DNA of 64,000 bases, taken from NCBI GenBank assembly GCA_035079385.1, contig JAVHKY010000056.1:62001-126000 (forward strand), read 5' to 3'. Under the pieces are notes generated by a model. The model saw only the letters and a list, made by a program, of their open reading frames with translations, searched no databases and was not told where the DNA came from. Source of the stretch: Aspidiotus rigidus. Lineage: Eukaryota > Arthropoda > Insecta > Hemiptera > Diaspididae. Below, in pieces: positions 10,694 through 21,619 of this stretch (its first letter is position 1; every line of letters starts with the position of its first letter). A program made the translations under genes and the position numbers.

Positions 10694-13163
10694 TTGAGTG
10701 TGTGTGTTTTCTCTCTCTTTCTATTTATTCCTCTCTGTTTTTCCTACGTCCATTCAAAAATTTCTTTCTCCTCTTTGTTTTCCTTATCTCTTAATTTTTT
10801 CTCGTCTAATCCTGTTCGGTAGGCATTCCTGCCTATCGAACGAAAAATTACCCTTAGTTTATCCTCACTGTATCGTACGACGTGCGATACAGTTCTCGAT
10901 GCGTCAATTTCCTTCCATAAATTGAGTGGGGGAGAGAATGCACGCACTTCCGTGCTGATCTTCGGTTCGATGTCGAACTTTTCGCGCCGAACTGAAGTCA
11001 GTTGATTTCTAACTATTTGTGTGGGACAGTGCGGCCAGCGATGACCGAGATCCGCATTCGCGTAACCGTATTTCAACTCCGTTTACATTTAAGTAATGAA
11101 GTAGTGGTAAAAGTTGTCCTTTTTACTCGCGAGCTTAAATCGGTAAACACGCCTTCGGTCGATTATTACATTTTGGAGTGATGGTTGCGCAATAAAATTT
11201 CGTGACCCGCCTGTAATGACACTGCGAATTGCACGTTGGGAGGCAACCCTAACGAGGTCGTTAGCTACAGTGGAGGAAACGAGACTCCGTCAGTTGAGAG
11301 AGAACCTGCATCTTCCTAGGATATATTTCCATCCGATGGTGCGGGCCCAGTCCCGATCGAGAGAACATGCGTCTTTTGCTTCAGACCACGAGTATAAAGA
11401 GTATTTTAACAGGGAACCTGTTTTATGGGGGGCTATTTGAGAAATCTGCCGTGCGCCGTGCGCCGTCCGCCGTCCAGCGAAAAACTTAGAAAAATTTCGA
11501 CCCTCGAGCCATATATGATAGGAGAGGGACTTAGAAAAAATTTCGACTCTCGAGCTATAGCTGATAGGAGGGGGACTTAGAAAAATTTCGACGCTCGAGC
11601 TATATATGATAGGAGGGGTTCTCCAAATCTAGGCTTCCTTGAATTTTCAATACCAAATCTCATTCAAATCATAAAACAGGTTCCCTGCGTTCCTCGTTTA
11701 ACTTCGTTAAGGAAGCCGTCATTTTTTTCTTAATGGGAAGATATGACTTGGTGTTCAGAGTCTCCAGAGTTTGTATCCACCCCAGGACAATTGTACCAAC
11801 ATCGTGTCTAATCTTAGTAGAGAACGAGTACTACAACGACACTCTTGATGGAGTACGATCATCTCTTCAACCTACGTCAATCACGTGGTATTATATCTAA
11901 TAACTGCCGGTAATGTACATAATTTATATCACCTTGTGGTAAATTCGTTAATAGTATTCATTTGTACGTTATTCCCCATCCCCGTGTTGTTATTTATTAC
12001 ATCGAAGGAGGTAGATATAATATAGTTGAGGAGGACGATACGTACCCCGCATGTTAGAGATGCTGCTCTGCGGATTTATTTTCTCTCTTGCAGGAGTAGG
12101 GTATGTTTTGTACGTTCACTGTACGTCTATCTTTCTTGGGTGGTTTGTTGGGGAAGTGTACCCTTTCTCTGTATGATGCTGACCAGACGAGCCCTGGTCG
12201 AGATGATTCCGATGAAAACGTTCCCTCACGATGCTAACAATTTAGGCTTTTTGAGATAGATTTTTAATTATGAAAATAAACGGACAAAACTCGCGATTAA
12301 ACTGACTAATTACACAACGACGCGGAATTACGTTAATAAGCTTCTTCTCTTTCGTGATTGACTACGATGCCCCGGTGGTGTCCCTTATATATCTCGATAA
12401 TAGGCCCTGGCCAACGCCTCATTGCATGTTATGATTTCATTGATGTTTACTTTATTTCGCTAATGTTACTTTGTCGACGATTTTGATGTTCCTATCGCGC
12501 TATTTTTCTGACGTTTGCTAGTCACGGCCAGCGACCTATTCTCGATTCGAAAACCCCGTACACCATACTCTGTCAGAGCCAACAACGGTCAACAATTATT
12601 GATAGCTGTTACGAATAATGCTTCCTCAATAATTTAGGGCACCGTTCTCATCTACAATAGTTAGTTTTTTTTCTTTTTCGGCTATCTAAATTCTTCTTTT
12701 TCTTTCGATCGTAGGATCTTGCTTTTCCGTCCTGGCCTGATCAGTCAGTTTTAGAGATAGTCCGAGCTACTCCCCTCATAAGGATCCATTAGGTAGTAGA
12801 TGAGAACTTTTTCTACTTCCTGCGAAGAGTCTGGTTCACATTCAGTTATGTTCTAATTTTTCGATACGTGTATCAGCCAAAAAGTGCAGATTCTAGTGAC
12901 AGTATGCACTATACCGAGAAACCATTCATCCCTCTTGAGAGTCCCATGATTTCTACCGTACCATATTGAGCAGAGCTAGGTTGACCGGATGTGAGATACC
13001 CGTGAGATTTTCTTGACTCGAGACTTGGAAGGAAGGTGTTCGAAACTCGGTATTTCTTTAGCTCCTCCCCTTTTTGTATTTCCTTCCAAATTCTACCCAA
13101 ACGAGTAAACTTGGCATTGCTCTCGGTAGGTTTATCGCATTACGCGGGTAAAATTCTGTGTGG
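10694..13163. other. 2.5-kb segment splitting the Penelope RT
   Basis: This segment separates the two halves of the reverse transcriptase. A 10-bp direct repeat, gttggtagga, brackets it at 10684-10693 and 13164-13173, which could be a target-site duplication. The interior holds no recognised transposase. ORFs at 10744-11076 (-), 12026-12259 (+) and 12909-13100 (-) are motif-free. It contains the dispersed repeat copy at 11410-11745. It could be an insertion or unrelated DNA between two partial copies. Confidence 0.4.
11410..11745. repeat. Dispersed 'AACAGGTTCCCTGCG..AAGGAAGCCGTC' repeat
   Basis: It starts with TTTTAACAGGGAACCTGTTTTATG and has three blocks of AAAATTTCGAC(T)CTCGAGC.ATA..TGATAGGAG. 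It then carries CAGGTTCCCTGCGTTCCTCG and AACTTCGTTAAGGAAGCCGTC. The closing block recurs at 8.75, 21.04, 41.13 and 43.04 kb. Non-coding. Confidence 0.65.
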
Positions 13164-13181
13164 GTTGGTAGGAATACACGT

Positions 13182-14299
13182 CTACACCACAACCTCAAAT
13201 TTAGACATAAAAACGTCCGAAATAAGAGAACCTAAGGGAGAACCAATAGGGATCCCTACCTCCACAGGGAACTCGAAATATTTATCATGAAACTTGCAAA
13301 AATTAGGCGACCAACAGGTGTTCAATAGGTCGAAAAATTCGCCAAATTCATTGTGAGGAGTACCACATTCCACGAGCAATTTGCCTATTTGTTGCATAGG
13401 TAGTGGTAGCCTTGGAAATATTGGGAAAAAGCCCAACGACATCAAACAAGCACAGAATTGAACCCGGAGGAAGGTATGTGTCCTTCAATTTTTCAGCCAG
13501 GGCGCTCGAATTCTCAACTGAATAGGGAGACTCCACCTCCACACGAGCTTTAAACCATCTATCCAGGAACTTAGCGAGGGAGTATGTAGGGGAGGAAACC
13601 AACGAGACAACCGGCCGCATCGGCACATTTTCTTTGTGTACCTTCGGCAACCCGTAAAGGAAGGGAGGAACAGGATTCGGTTCCAAGATAGCTTTCTTTA
13701 GAGATGGGCTTTTAATGATTACCTCACTACCATTAATAAGTTTCCTAGCCTCTTTAACGAATTTTGGAAAATCAAAAAGAGGGGCCTCCTTAGCCCCACA
13801 TTGGCCAAATACCTCGTAAACCTTAGAGACGTAGGAAGCCTTGTCCATCACTACGACAGCATTCCCTTTGTCAGCTTTAGTAATAACTAGCTTTTCCTCC
13901 TTAATCTTCCTCCTCAGACCCACTATCAATTCACTCCCTGCATTGCTTATGCAAGGGAGGGGGGTATTACGAACAATTTCAGCACACTTTTTCTGGGTAT
14001 TTACGCCAGGGCCGATTTTTATTGCTAAATCAGCTACAACATTTGCCAAAGTCTCCTGATTTTTTAGAGGGGGGGGGGGAGCCCGAACTTCAATCCCTTC
14101 TCCAGAAGTGTTGTCTCATCACGGTTGAACTCTGTGTTACTATGATTTATGACACGAGGCTGAAACTGTTGAATTATTCCATCGTCACCTTGATCTAATT
14201 CTTCATCTCTCATCTTAGAACTTAGGAGGGAAGTAAGTTTCCGATTTTTCTTTTCTTTTAGTTTCAGCTCAAATTCACGACAAACCTCATTTATATAAC
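13182..14299 (-). pseudogene. Penelope-like element, N-terminal and RT fingers/palm
   Basis: Reading down the minus strand: an N-terminal region with CREFELKLKEKK and LLEKGLKFGLP; the finger block VITKADKGNAVVVMDK; FLYGLPKVHKENVPMRPVVS; motif A LCLFDVVGLFPNI with its catalytic Asp; and motif B GIPIGSPLGSLISD. These are hallmark Penelope RT motifs. Disruptions: an 11-base C-run (14068-14078 on plus as G) is one base out of frame, a frameshift lies near 13440, and the frame ends at 13182, where the segment at 10694-13163 interrupts. Motif C continues at 10668. Confidence 0.88.
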
Positions 14300-14306
14300 C
14301 AAGAAA

Positions 14307-14480
14307 TTGGAAAATTTCATAACAAAGAAATGGATTCGTACCGAGTTGAGAAGGTGGTATAGTTTACTCAACGTCACCACCAGACTCAACCTCCTAGTGC
14401 ACTCTCGGCTGTCTAGCCTACTCCATCACGGTGAGTTTGATCCATTTATTCATTCCATAAATGAGGTTTGTCGTGAATTT
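14307..14480 (+). pseudogene. Penelope N-terminal piece, inverted
   Basis: The plus strand encodes WIRTELRRWYSLLNVTTRLN and later INEVCREF. The minus strand continues the same protein from INEVCREF at about 14299. The ~25 bases encoding INEVCREF are therefore present twice in opposite orientation (about 14270-14295 and 14453-14478), with the upstream N-terminal segment flipped. This looks like a 5' inversion of the element. Confidence 0.6.
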
Positions 14481-15284
14481 AAAAACTCCAGAATACTCCA
14501 CAAAGGGAGTGAACAGAACGAAAGATACGAAACCGCAGAAATACTCCCTAAAGGGTGAAAACAGAAAAGGGAAAAGTGTAAGAGAAAAAAAAAAAGATTC
14601 CTTGGCCGCCACTGCACCCTTGCAGTAGGTTTTCTGCAAAGCACCTTCTTTTCACCAGCCAGGTACGACTGATTTCTTTTGTGCTGATATTCATAAGTGT
14701 GCTTAGCACCTCTGCGCATGCTAAACTTATTGAAACGGTCCTTATAACCAGTGCAATGCGCACTAGCTATCCCGAGGAGCAGAATTGAAAAATTGAAAAT
14801 TCTTTCGAGGCCATCACTTATTTCGTTGTCGTGTAGCGTACAATATTTTTTGGTTCACATGAATGAGTTTATTTACTCTTCGAGATCTTACTTCTTGTTG
14901 AGATTTATAATTGAATCTGGAAAAGAATCAAGTTATTTTAAAAATATTCATTTAATTGTCGTTGGGAAAACAAAAATTACAATCAATAAAAAAAAATTGT
15001 TCTTAAATTAATAGAAATGAGTTCATTTTAAGCATAAACTGTGATTTCCAAACATACAAAAAAAAACAAGAACGAAAAGAATATTGACAAGAAAATTTAA
15101 AACAAATATGTACATAGAAACGTTGTATAAAGGAAAAAGAAAAAAATAAAACAAAAAGGAACTTCAGAAATATTACAAACGAAACTTAAAACTAACACAG
15201 AAACAAAGAGAGGGAAATTACTTAACTTCTACCTACTAGAAAAAATGACCAAAAAAATAACTTGAATAAGCGTACCTAATTTAT
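14481..15284. other. Unassigned interval; 3' flank of zinc-finger gene
   Basis: No gene seen. It is A-rich on the plus strand (15050-15280) and probably contains the 3' UTR of the minus-strand zinc-finger gene. A minus-strand AATAAA lies at about 14867-14873, some 410 bases past the stop, too far to be assigned with confidence. Confidence 0.4.
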
Positions 15285-15989
15285 CTACCCTATTTTTGGA
15301 TGACGTTGCTTGTTGGGAAGGTGGACCGACGCGTTATGGCGGTGTAATTTCAATTTCGTTGGGAACACCATGTTTGCACATGCGTTACAGGTTAATGTTC
15401 TCATATCGCAGTGTGCATCCCGAAAATGCCTTCGAGCGTACTCCATCCATGTGAAGGTCTTCGGGCACTCGGGACATTTATACCGATATATCTTACAATG
15501 TACCGATTCATGGTGTCGCTTCAAACTTGCTCGTGTAGACAATTTTTTTCTACACTGATTGCAAAGCTGGTACTCGATGACTATGACTCGATATAAGTGA
15601 CCGCACTTCTCACATAGAATTTGTCTGGGGATGGGTCTCTCAAGCCGAATCGAAAATCCATTGTCGCATATTTGACATTTCTCAAAATGCATTTTCCCAC
15701 TTTCCACGTTTGAACTGTAAATAAAAAGAGACGAGTCTATAATTAACTTTAGAATCGAGGCTCGAAATATTCTTACGTTCTTCTTGCATACAAATTTAAT
15801 TTTCCTAGAGTAAATTCCAAGCTTGAAATTGTTTTTTCAAGCCCCATTTTCACTTATTAAATATACATGTACGTATTTACTTTTTTAATTTCATTCAGAT
15901 TACTTACTTCGGAACTTCGTTAGGAATGGGCACGCTAGATTCGGAATTTCCTGCCATTGTGTTGCGTGAAGCGCTCGGTGACGGCAAAC
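15285..15989 (-). CDS. Small C2H2 zinc-finger protein, two coding exons
   Basis: Spliced model: exon 15989-15908, with the start codon at 15957-15955 in a good context (ACACAATGG), then donor GTAAGTAAT at 15907; intron 15907-15715 ending TTTTATTTACAG; exon 15714-15285. The junction keeps frame, giving 159 residues. The exon 1 acceptor is TTGCCCAG, so a 5' non-coding exon lies upstream. The protein has an N-terminal CxxC...CxxC pair (Cys30, 33, 51, 54) followed by three C2H2 fingers (Cys68/71-His84/89; Cys97/100-His113/118; Cys126/129-His142/148). Such arrays bind nucleic acid in the nucleus. Three fingers and no ZAD or BTB domain make the target unknowable here. An apparent start in exon 2 is a GTG and is not used. 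Confidence 0.8.
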
Positions 15990-17975
15990 CTGGGCAATAA
16001 CAAGAAAGAAATTAGTAAAAAGATGAATTGTTTTACAAAGGGCTCAATAAAAATTTGATTCCAAATCCTACTAAGAAGGAGGACTAACAAACAATAGTCG
16101 TCGAGCTATATATTATACAAGTAGACAGAGCCAACATTAAAAATCCTACATAACAATAGGTTTTCTGCTTACCTGGGTCAAAGTAACTGATGAAGAAGAC
16201 GCTGCTATTTTAATCCAAAATTTTTCTGAACCCTCGGTACTAAAATATTGAGGACAAACGTGCGAGCTGTGTGCTGTTGAACGATGTGCACTTGCATGAA
16301 CGACTGTAACATGAGGAAGATAAGATACCTACAATGTTCTTTCTTGGAAATTATATATTACACGAACCGAGTAAAATTATCAATCTCGATATGACGTACA
16401 AGAACTATGTGCTTTGTTCTTGGCTTATATGAAGAATCCTGATAATTTTGTCTCATTGCATTCTGATATCATCCTGTTATCGAAATGAGGGCAAGGCAGG
16501 TCAAAAAAAATATCACGAGTCGCTATGGTGCTTCCTCAAAGATAAGATTCTGACTTGCTATCTATTGTTGCACAAGTTTCAAATTTCACCAAAAAGAAGA
16601 GTAAGACTTTCCCTTGGGTACCCTTTTCCATTTCCTTCGATGTATTTCGAAACATATCATGTTTTTGAATACCGGTATGCTACTATAGCCGTTCCTGACA
16701 TGATCAGAGTATTCAAAACTATTTTGATAGTCAACTTGTCGCCTCCCTTCCGATCTTTGTTTGTATTCTGCTCGGGTTATTGAAAAAAAAATATATATTC
16801 GATCACTAATAAGAACCAGATGGATGAAACTGCGCGCTACTTACTTTTGCATTGTTTACAGTATGCGAGAAGTGATAGGCTAAATATGACTCGAAAATAA
16901 GTATGCTGAATTCAAAAGAGGAGCCGAATTACTCGTATCTTATACCGGCATCATTCAAGGAAGAGTACGTTTCTCCTGATGATGACGACTAGGTGCGTCG
17001 AAACTTCGATTATTGTGTAACATACGTATTAATTAAAAAGGTGGCAACCAAAGCTAATTGACTTTTCATTTAATTAAACTGTGGTTGTCAAGGAAAAAAT
17101 AAAACTTTCACATATTTTGTGGTTCCCCGAATGAGCCGCAAAAGATATCGCAGGGGCCAAAACAATTCTCGCAAAAAAACAAACCGACATAGTTATACTA
17201 CCAACCGACATATCCGGCGGTGACAGAGGTGGATGAACGTAAAAGGAGGGAAAGTAAAACCAAGTCAAGCAGAAGGAAAACCCTGATGAGTAAATCCGGC
17301 CCAAGTCGTCATTACAAAAGGTTCCTCACATTCTCTCGCACGCGCAAGAGCACGGTACCTGCAAAAAAGCAGCGGTATCTGCAAAAAAGCAGCGGTATAG
17401 TAATAGAAAGATTAGGTCACCCTACTGTCTAGTGAATGGGACAGTTGACCTAGAAGGCAAAGAGAAGAAAAACCCCCACAGAATATCAATCTGTTGCCTT
17501 GCAGTGACGAGTTGGATCTCTAAAAAGAAGGGGAAAAACCTTGACAAAAAATCTCTGTAGATGGCACCGACTCACCTCTAGAATTGATATAGAAAGACAA
17601 ACAAAGCAATGGTAACAGGATAATTTACCGTAAATGATTGACCGTAGGGGAAAACTTAGCTTAGGGAATACGAAAAATGAGTGGTTCACAAAATAAGAGT
17701 ACATAATTTTGGAAAATACCGATACACGTTGCTGCAGAACTGGTTCGCATAATAATCCCCCACTTATGTTGCGTTTTCATCTTCCTTTTCGCATTAGCCT
17801 CAATTTGATTTAAGAATTTTGAAAAATTTTGAGTTCGATCTGATCCTTGGTTTATCTAGAGGAGAGACTTGCAAAAATCTGGAGCTGTGAACCTCTGTAG
17901 AGGTGGGCCCAAAACTTTCAAGTCAGGCTATAACAATAAGTCTTGACTTAAATTTCTCCCTTAGAAATACAAAAG
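15990..17975. other. Unassigned interval upstream of the zinc-finger gene
   Basis: It may hold 5' UTR exons and the promoter of the zinc-finger gene. No further coding exon is supported. The 111-codon ORF at 16448-16783 (+) has no motif. A short tandem duplication of about 20 bases (GCAGCGGTATCTGCAAAAAA) lies at about 17355-17400. A hammerhead-like core is at 16976-17004. Confidence 0.4.
16976..17004 (+). ncRNA. Possible hammerhead-ribozyme-like core
   Basis: CTGATGA at 16976-16982 is followed by a 4-bp stem (GACG/CGTC, loop ACTAGGTG) and GAAAC at 17000-17004. These are the two invariant boxes and helix II of a hammerhead. I could not build convincing helices I and III with a NUH cleavage site on either topology, so it may be a relic or coincidence. 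Penelope-like elements, present in this window, are known to carry such motifs. Confidence 0.25.
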
Positions 17976-17979
17976 ACTA

Positions 17980-18545
17980 CAACTAACATGGAATGTTCGA
18001 TCCATGTGACAAACCGGGAAACTACACGATGTGGAACTCGAGGCAAAACGGTTAGATCTTATAGCCGTCAGGTGGTTAGGTAGTAATAAAATAGCGTGAG
18101 CGAGGTTTGACTTCATCTTTTATAGAGGGGACAAGCACAAACGGAGTGGGAGTGCTGGTCAGCAAGAAATTCAACGGTATGACCAAGAGTATAATTCCAA
18201 TGTCAGATCGAGTTATTGGTGGTATTCAGATAGAATCAAGTCAGAATTCAATTACAATTATACAGATATATGCACCAACCGCAGACAAGGAAGATGAAGA
18301 AGTTTAGAAATTATAAAAAGAAATAGAAAATGTAAAGAAAAAACTGCGCAGAGACGGTCCAGTAATTGCAATGGGTGACTTTAATGCTGAAGTTAGTAGT
18401 GCGCCGGCAGACAACACTGTTGGTGCTTTCGGATTTGGTGAAAGAAATGATTGAGGCTGAAGGCTGATAAAGTTTACGGAAGAATATGATATAAAGGTAT
18501 GCAATACACTGTTCAAACATCATCTAAGGAGACTTTCCACAAGGA
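17980..18545 (+). pseudogene. RTE-type LINE, AP-endonuclease remnant
   Basis: Plus-strand reading, with frame changes, gives TWNVRSM, GKLHDVELEAKRL, then GVGVLVSKKFNG, SDRVIGGIQIE, IIQIYAPTADKEDEEV, VIAMGDFNAEV and a degenerate FGFGERN. This is the endonuclease of RTE/BovB-type LINEs, with the GDFNA catalytic box. Multiple stops and frameshifts show it is dead. Its C-terminus and tail lie at 20400-20877. Confidence 0.82.
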
Positions 18546-19540
18546 ATGTCCATGCTTTTTATTTCACTTCAAGATCATCGAAAATTCGTTCATTTTCGGG
18601 CGTTGTAAAATTTTCTTGAAGCAAAAAAAAAGACTTTCCGTTTCTATACCGACTTCCATTGAACCTTTCTGTACAACATTTCCGAATATCGGAAGAATTC
18701 TTCGGAAAAAGGAGCTTTGGGAACTTTATTTTGCGAAGTAATTTCTTGTCATTTGTTACAAGGATTACTCACGCACGCACGCCCGACAAGCGTCGCGTTG
18801 TGACCGCTGATATACCGAACCTTGCGCGGTATTTTGGGGACGTTATGCAACCTATCGCACGCCATTTCGATGGCCTCGTGCACACTTTACATAGGCGACA
18901 TTTTTGTTGAAAATAAGTTACGAGCAGAAATGGGCTCTTAAAAATGTAGATTATCGAATTGCCTCCCGTAGGAAGCTAATTGACAAATGTGTTGAGTAAA
19001 GTTTCATGTTTCAATAAGTTTCTCGTGCACAAAAGTGTTAAGTACATTTACTACATCTGGCAGGGGAGATACAGTGATGCAGGTAGAATGTCGGTGACAA
19101 CGAATAAACTTAGGGTTGTGAAACCTTTTTTTTTTTTTTTTTTTCTTTCTTCGGTTTGATTACTATTTTTTTCCTTTATGCCATTGTCTACTTCACTTTC
19201 GGGCCAATATCTCTTTATTTTTTAAATTGTATTTCCTCCTTCACCTGAGTAAGAGTCACGACAATCTTTAGTCTCATCGAGTGAAGTGTCCAGTGAACGG
19301 TCCATCGTCGATTCAATAATGATCGGCGCTTCTGAAGGTCCCTGAACTTGGTAGAAGAAAATAATGAAATTGACCAGACGATCTTGATGTCATGGAACTC
19401 TACCTGATACACTCGATCAAAAATTATAAAAGGTTCGAAAAGTGGTTCATTGATACCGGTACAAATATCCAAGCTTATTTATCTAGACAAAATATAAAGG
19501 ACCAGTTACCCCTACCTGTACCTATCGTATAAGATTTTCA
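18546..19540. other. Decayed interior between RTE blocks
   Basis: It lies between the recognisable RTE endonuclease and C-terminus. No motif could be read. A T-tract lies at 19127-19144. It may be eroded RTE sequence or later insertions. Confidence 0.35.
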
Positions 19541-19542
19541 GT

Positions 19543-19935
19543 ATGTTCTACTTTTTTGAAGACCTTCCGCAGTGGAATACGTTCCCCGCTCGCCGTTGCA
19601 AAACTTGCAACGGCATCCTAATTTTTTTGGTCCTTTCTTTGTTATTTCTTGAAAAAGATGCAGAGAAAGATCAGCATACCCTAATATATAACTCGAGAGT
19701 CAACATTTTTTCAAGCTCTCTTCTATCCTATATAGCTTTCCTCAAGTTCCCTCCTATCATATATAGCTTAGAGGTCAAAATTATTCTAAGTCCCCCTCTT
19801 CTCATAAATAGCTCGAGTCGACATTTTTCCAACCCCCCTCGCCGTGATATCATCAACCTTGGACCGCTCGCGGACGAAAATTTCCTGAAAGTACCCCCCA
19901 ACAAAAGGAATAGCGGGTTCCCCTCTAAGAAAAAA
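19543..19935. repeat. Dispersed repeat (GACCTTCCGCAGTGGAATACG; AGCTCGAG blocks)
   Basis: It begins with GACCTTCCGCAGTGGAATACG and TTGCAAAACTTGCAACGGCAT, which appear in inverted form at 40490-40560. It then has three AGCTCGAG/TTTTTCCAA blocks, and ends with GACGAAAATTTCCTGAAAGTA and a CCCCCAACAAAAGGAATAGCG word. The closing blocks match 40570-40830 and 21190-21290 closely. Non-coding. Confidence 0.7.
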
Positions 19936-20399
19936 AAAATGTACAATAGAAGCAAAAAAGTTGTTTTTGAATTTCATTGTTGTTTCATGGTGTGCAAAAG
20001 TATTAAGAGTATATGATTTCATATTTTTTCCCGAGCCAAACATGCTATAAATACATTAGTTTCAATAATCTCTTGGGCCAAATGTGATAAGTGCGTATCG
20101 AGTCAGAAAAACTAACAATTAACAGCCTAAATAAAATCGTAGGACAATCAATTTTCCTCCAGATATATTCTCAGATGTTGACCAATTGTATTTCTATCGC
20201 TAATTTCTTATTTCATGAATATTGGAAGGCTTCAAAGGGCTTGAAACTAACGAATTAAACTTTAAAGCGCTTTCCTGTAAAATGAGGTTTTTGTCGCTTA
20301 TGTAATGTGTGCACGAGACCATCGATTTCAGGGTTTTCCAACGGGCCAAGCACACCTTTAACAACACGGAAAGAGTGCTAAGAGATCGTTCCCCATTTA

Positions 20400-20837
20400 C
20401 GTGTGTCTCAGATTGAAAATTCTGGATTGCTGCGTTTGGCCAGTAATGTGATATGCATCAGAATATTGAACCATGGACCATCAATAAGAATATTGAGCGA
20501 AGAATTAGCGCTTTCGAAATGTGGTGTTATCGCCGAATGAACCGTATCAAGTGGGTAGACAGAATAACTAATGCGGAGGTACTGCGTAGGACTAAGGAAA
20601 TTCAATTAAAGTAACTAGATTGAATAAAAAAGAGCAAGAAAGAGTTTATCGAAGATAAATGGAAAAATTATCGCCTCTAGGTAACTACCAGTGCCGGTAT
20701 GATCATAGGTAAATCGCCCAAAGGAAGAAAACGAAAATCAACACTCGGCGACATCTAGCCCAGATAGTAGTTTTAAGCTTTGTTGTATGTCATTATAAGC
20801 ATAATTGTAGCAACATTCGGTCAGAGAATCGCTTATA

Positions 20838-20877
<40 letters not shown>
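20400..20877 (+). pseudogene. RTE-type LINE C-terminus with (AAT)n tail
   Basis: The frame reads ISAFEMWCYRRMNRIKWVDR, then ITNAEVLRRTKE and a degenerate GKSPKGRKRKSTL. This is the conserved C-terminal block of RTE-type LINEs. About 80 bases on, a perfect (AAT)n run at about 20839-20877 follows. RTE elements end in short tandem repeats, so this is probably the 3' terminus of the element whose endonuclease is at 17980. Confidence 0.8.
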
Positions 20878-20924
20878 TTCCAAATAGTCACTATCTTGCA
20901 AATAACAGCTTTTAGAGGCAGACG

Positions 20925-21295
20925 GAAAGTGGGGAGCCCGCAAGACCCTTACACCACTGCGGAAGGCCTACTCTCTTCAATGAGCGGATATGCGACACCA
21001 TAAGACTGAAAACGCCTTTTCAAGGTACCTACCCCCTAAAACAGGTTCTCTGCGTCCCCTCGTTCCTCCCATCACATTAGGCTCGAGAGTAGAAATTTTT
21101 CCAAGCCCCCCTCCCTCTTCGTGACATCATCAACCTCGTGACGTCATTAACCTCGGACCACGAGCGCGAGTCGACATTTTTCCAAGTCCTCCTCTCTCCG
21201 TGACGTCATCAACCTAACCTGCCACGCTTGCGAACGAAAATTTCCTGGAAGTACCCCCAACAAAAGGGATACCGGGTTCTCCGCTAAAACAAGTT
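20925..21295. repeat. Dispersed repeat with GTGACGTCATCAACCT words
   Basis: It contains CCACTGCGGAAGGCC, AACAGGTTCTCTGCG, AGGCTCGAGAGTAGAAATTTTTCC and two GTGACGTCAT motifs (plus one GTGACATCAT). It ends with the GAACGAAAATTTCCTGGAAGT and CCCCAACAAAAGGGATACCG block seen at 19.9 and 40.8 kb. The TGACGTCA words link it to the array at 49.9 kb. Confidence 0.65.
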
Positions 21296-21615
21296 GCATT
21301 CCGAGTTTCACCTAAATTGGAAGAATTTGACATGTACGTACTTGCAAACTTTTCATAAATATTTTTCCATTTCTGTTCCATTGGTGATGCAGATTTTTTA
21401 CTCCGTCGATTTCGAACGAAAATGAAGCTTCGTCCAGCAAATTGAACGTGCTTCTTTCTCTTCATTATTGAAATTTCGTCTTCCTCCAACTCGCATTAAT
21501 GGTGTCCTCTGTTGACGAGTTGCCTTTATGACATATTTGCCGTTCCATTGATCAGGACAAACATAAGCCAGTTTATTTCGGAGTCATCGCTGAAAAATTC
21601 AAAAAAAAAAGGTTA
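21280..21615 (-). pseudogene. Possible coding fragment of unknown family
   Basis: A strong acceptor-like run, T-rich then GAATTTTTCAG, ends at about 21592 on the minus strand. After it, one frame reads NKLAYVCPDQWNGKYVIKAT for ~54 codons to a stop, and another reads MKRKKHVQFAGRSFIFVRNR. The two overlap, suggesting a frameshifted coding fragment. I do not recognise the family. The distal end runs into the dispersed repeat at 21290. Confidence 0.25.
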
Positions 21616-21619
21616 GTGT

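Noticed and set aside
15707..15707. Start codon of the zinc-finger protein at 15707
   Set aside because: The codon is GTG and sits just inside a splice acceptor; an upstream ATG exon joins in phase.
19728..20043. Overlapping ORFs on both strands across 19.5-20.0 kb
   Set aside because: They are readings of the dispersed AGCTCGAG repeat.
20839..20877. (AAT)n tract considered as a stand-alone microsatellite
   Set aside because: Its position just after an RTE C-terminus makes it more likely that element's tail.
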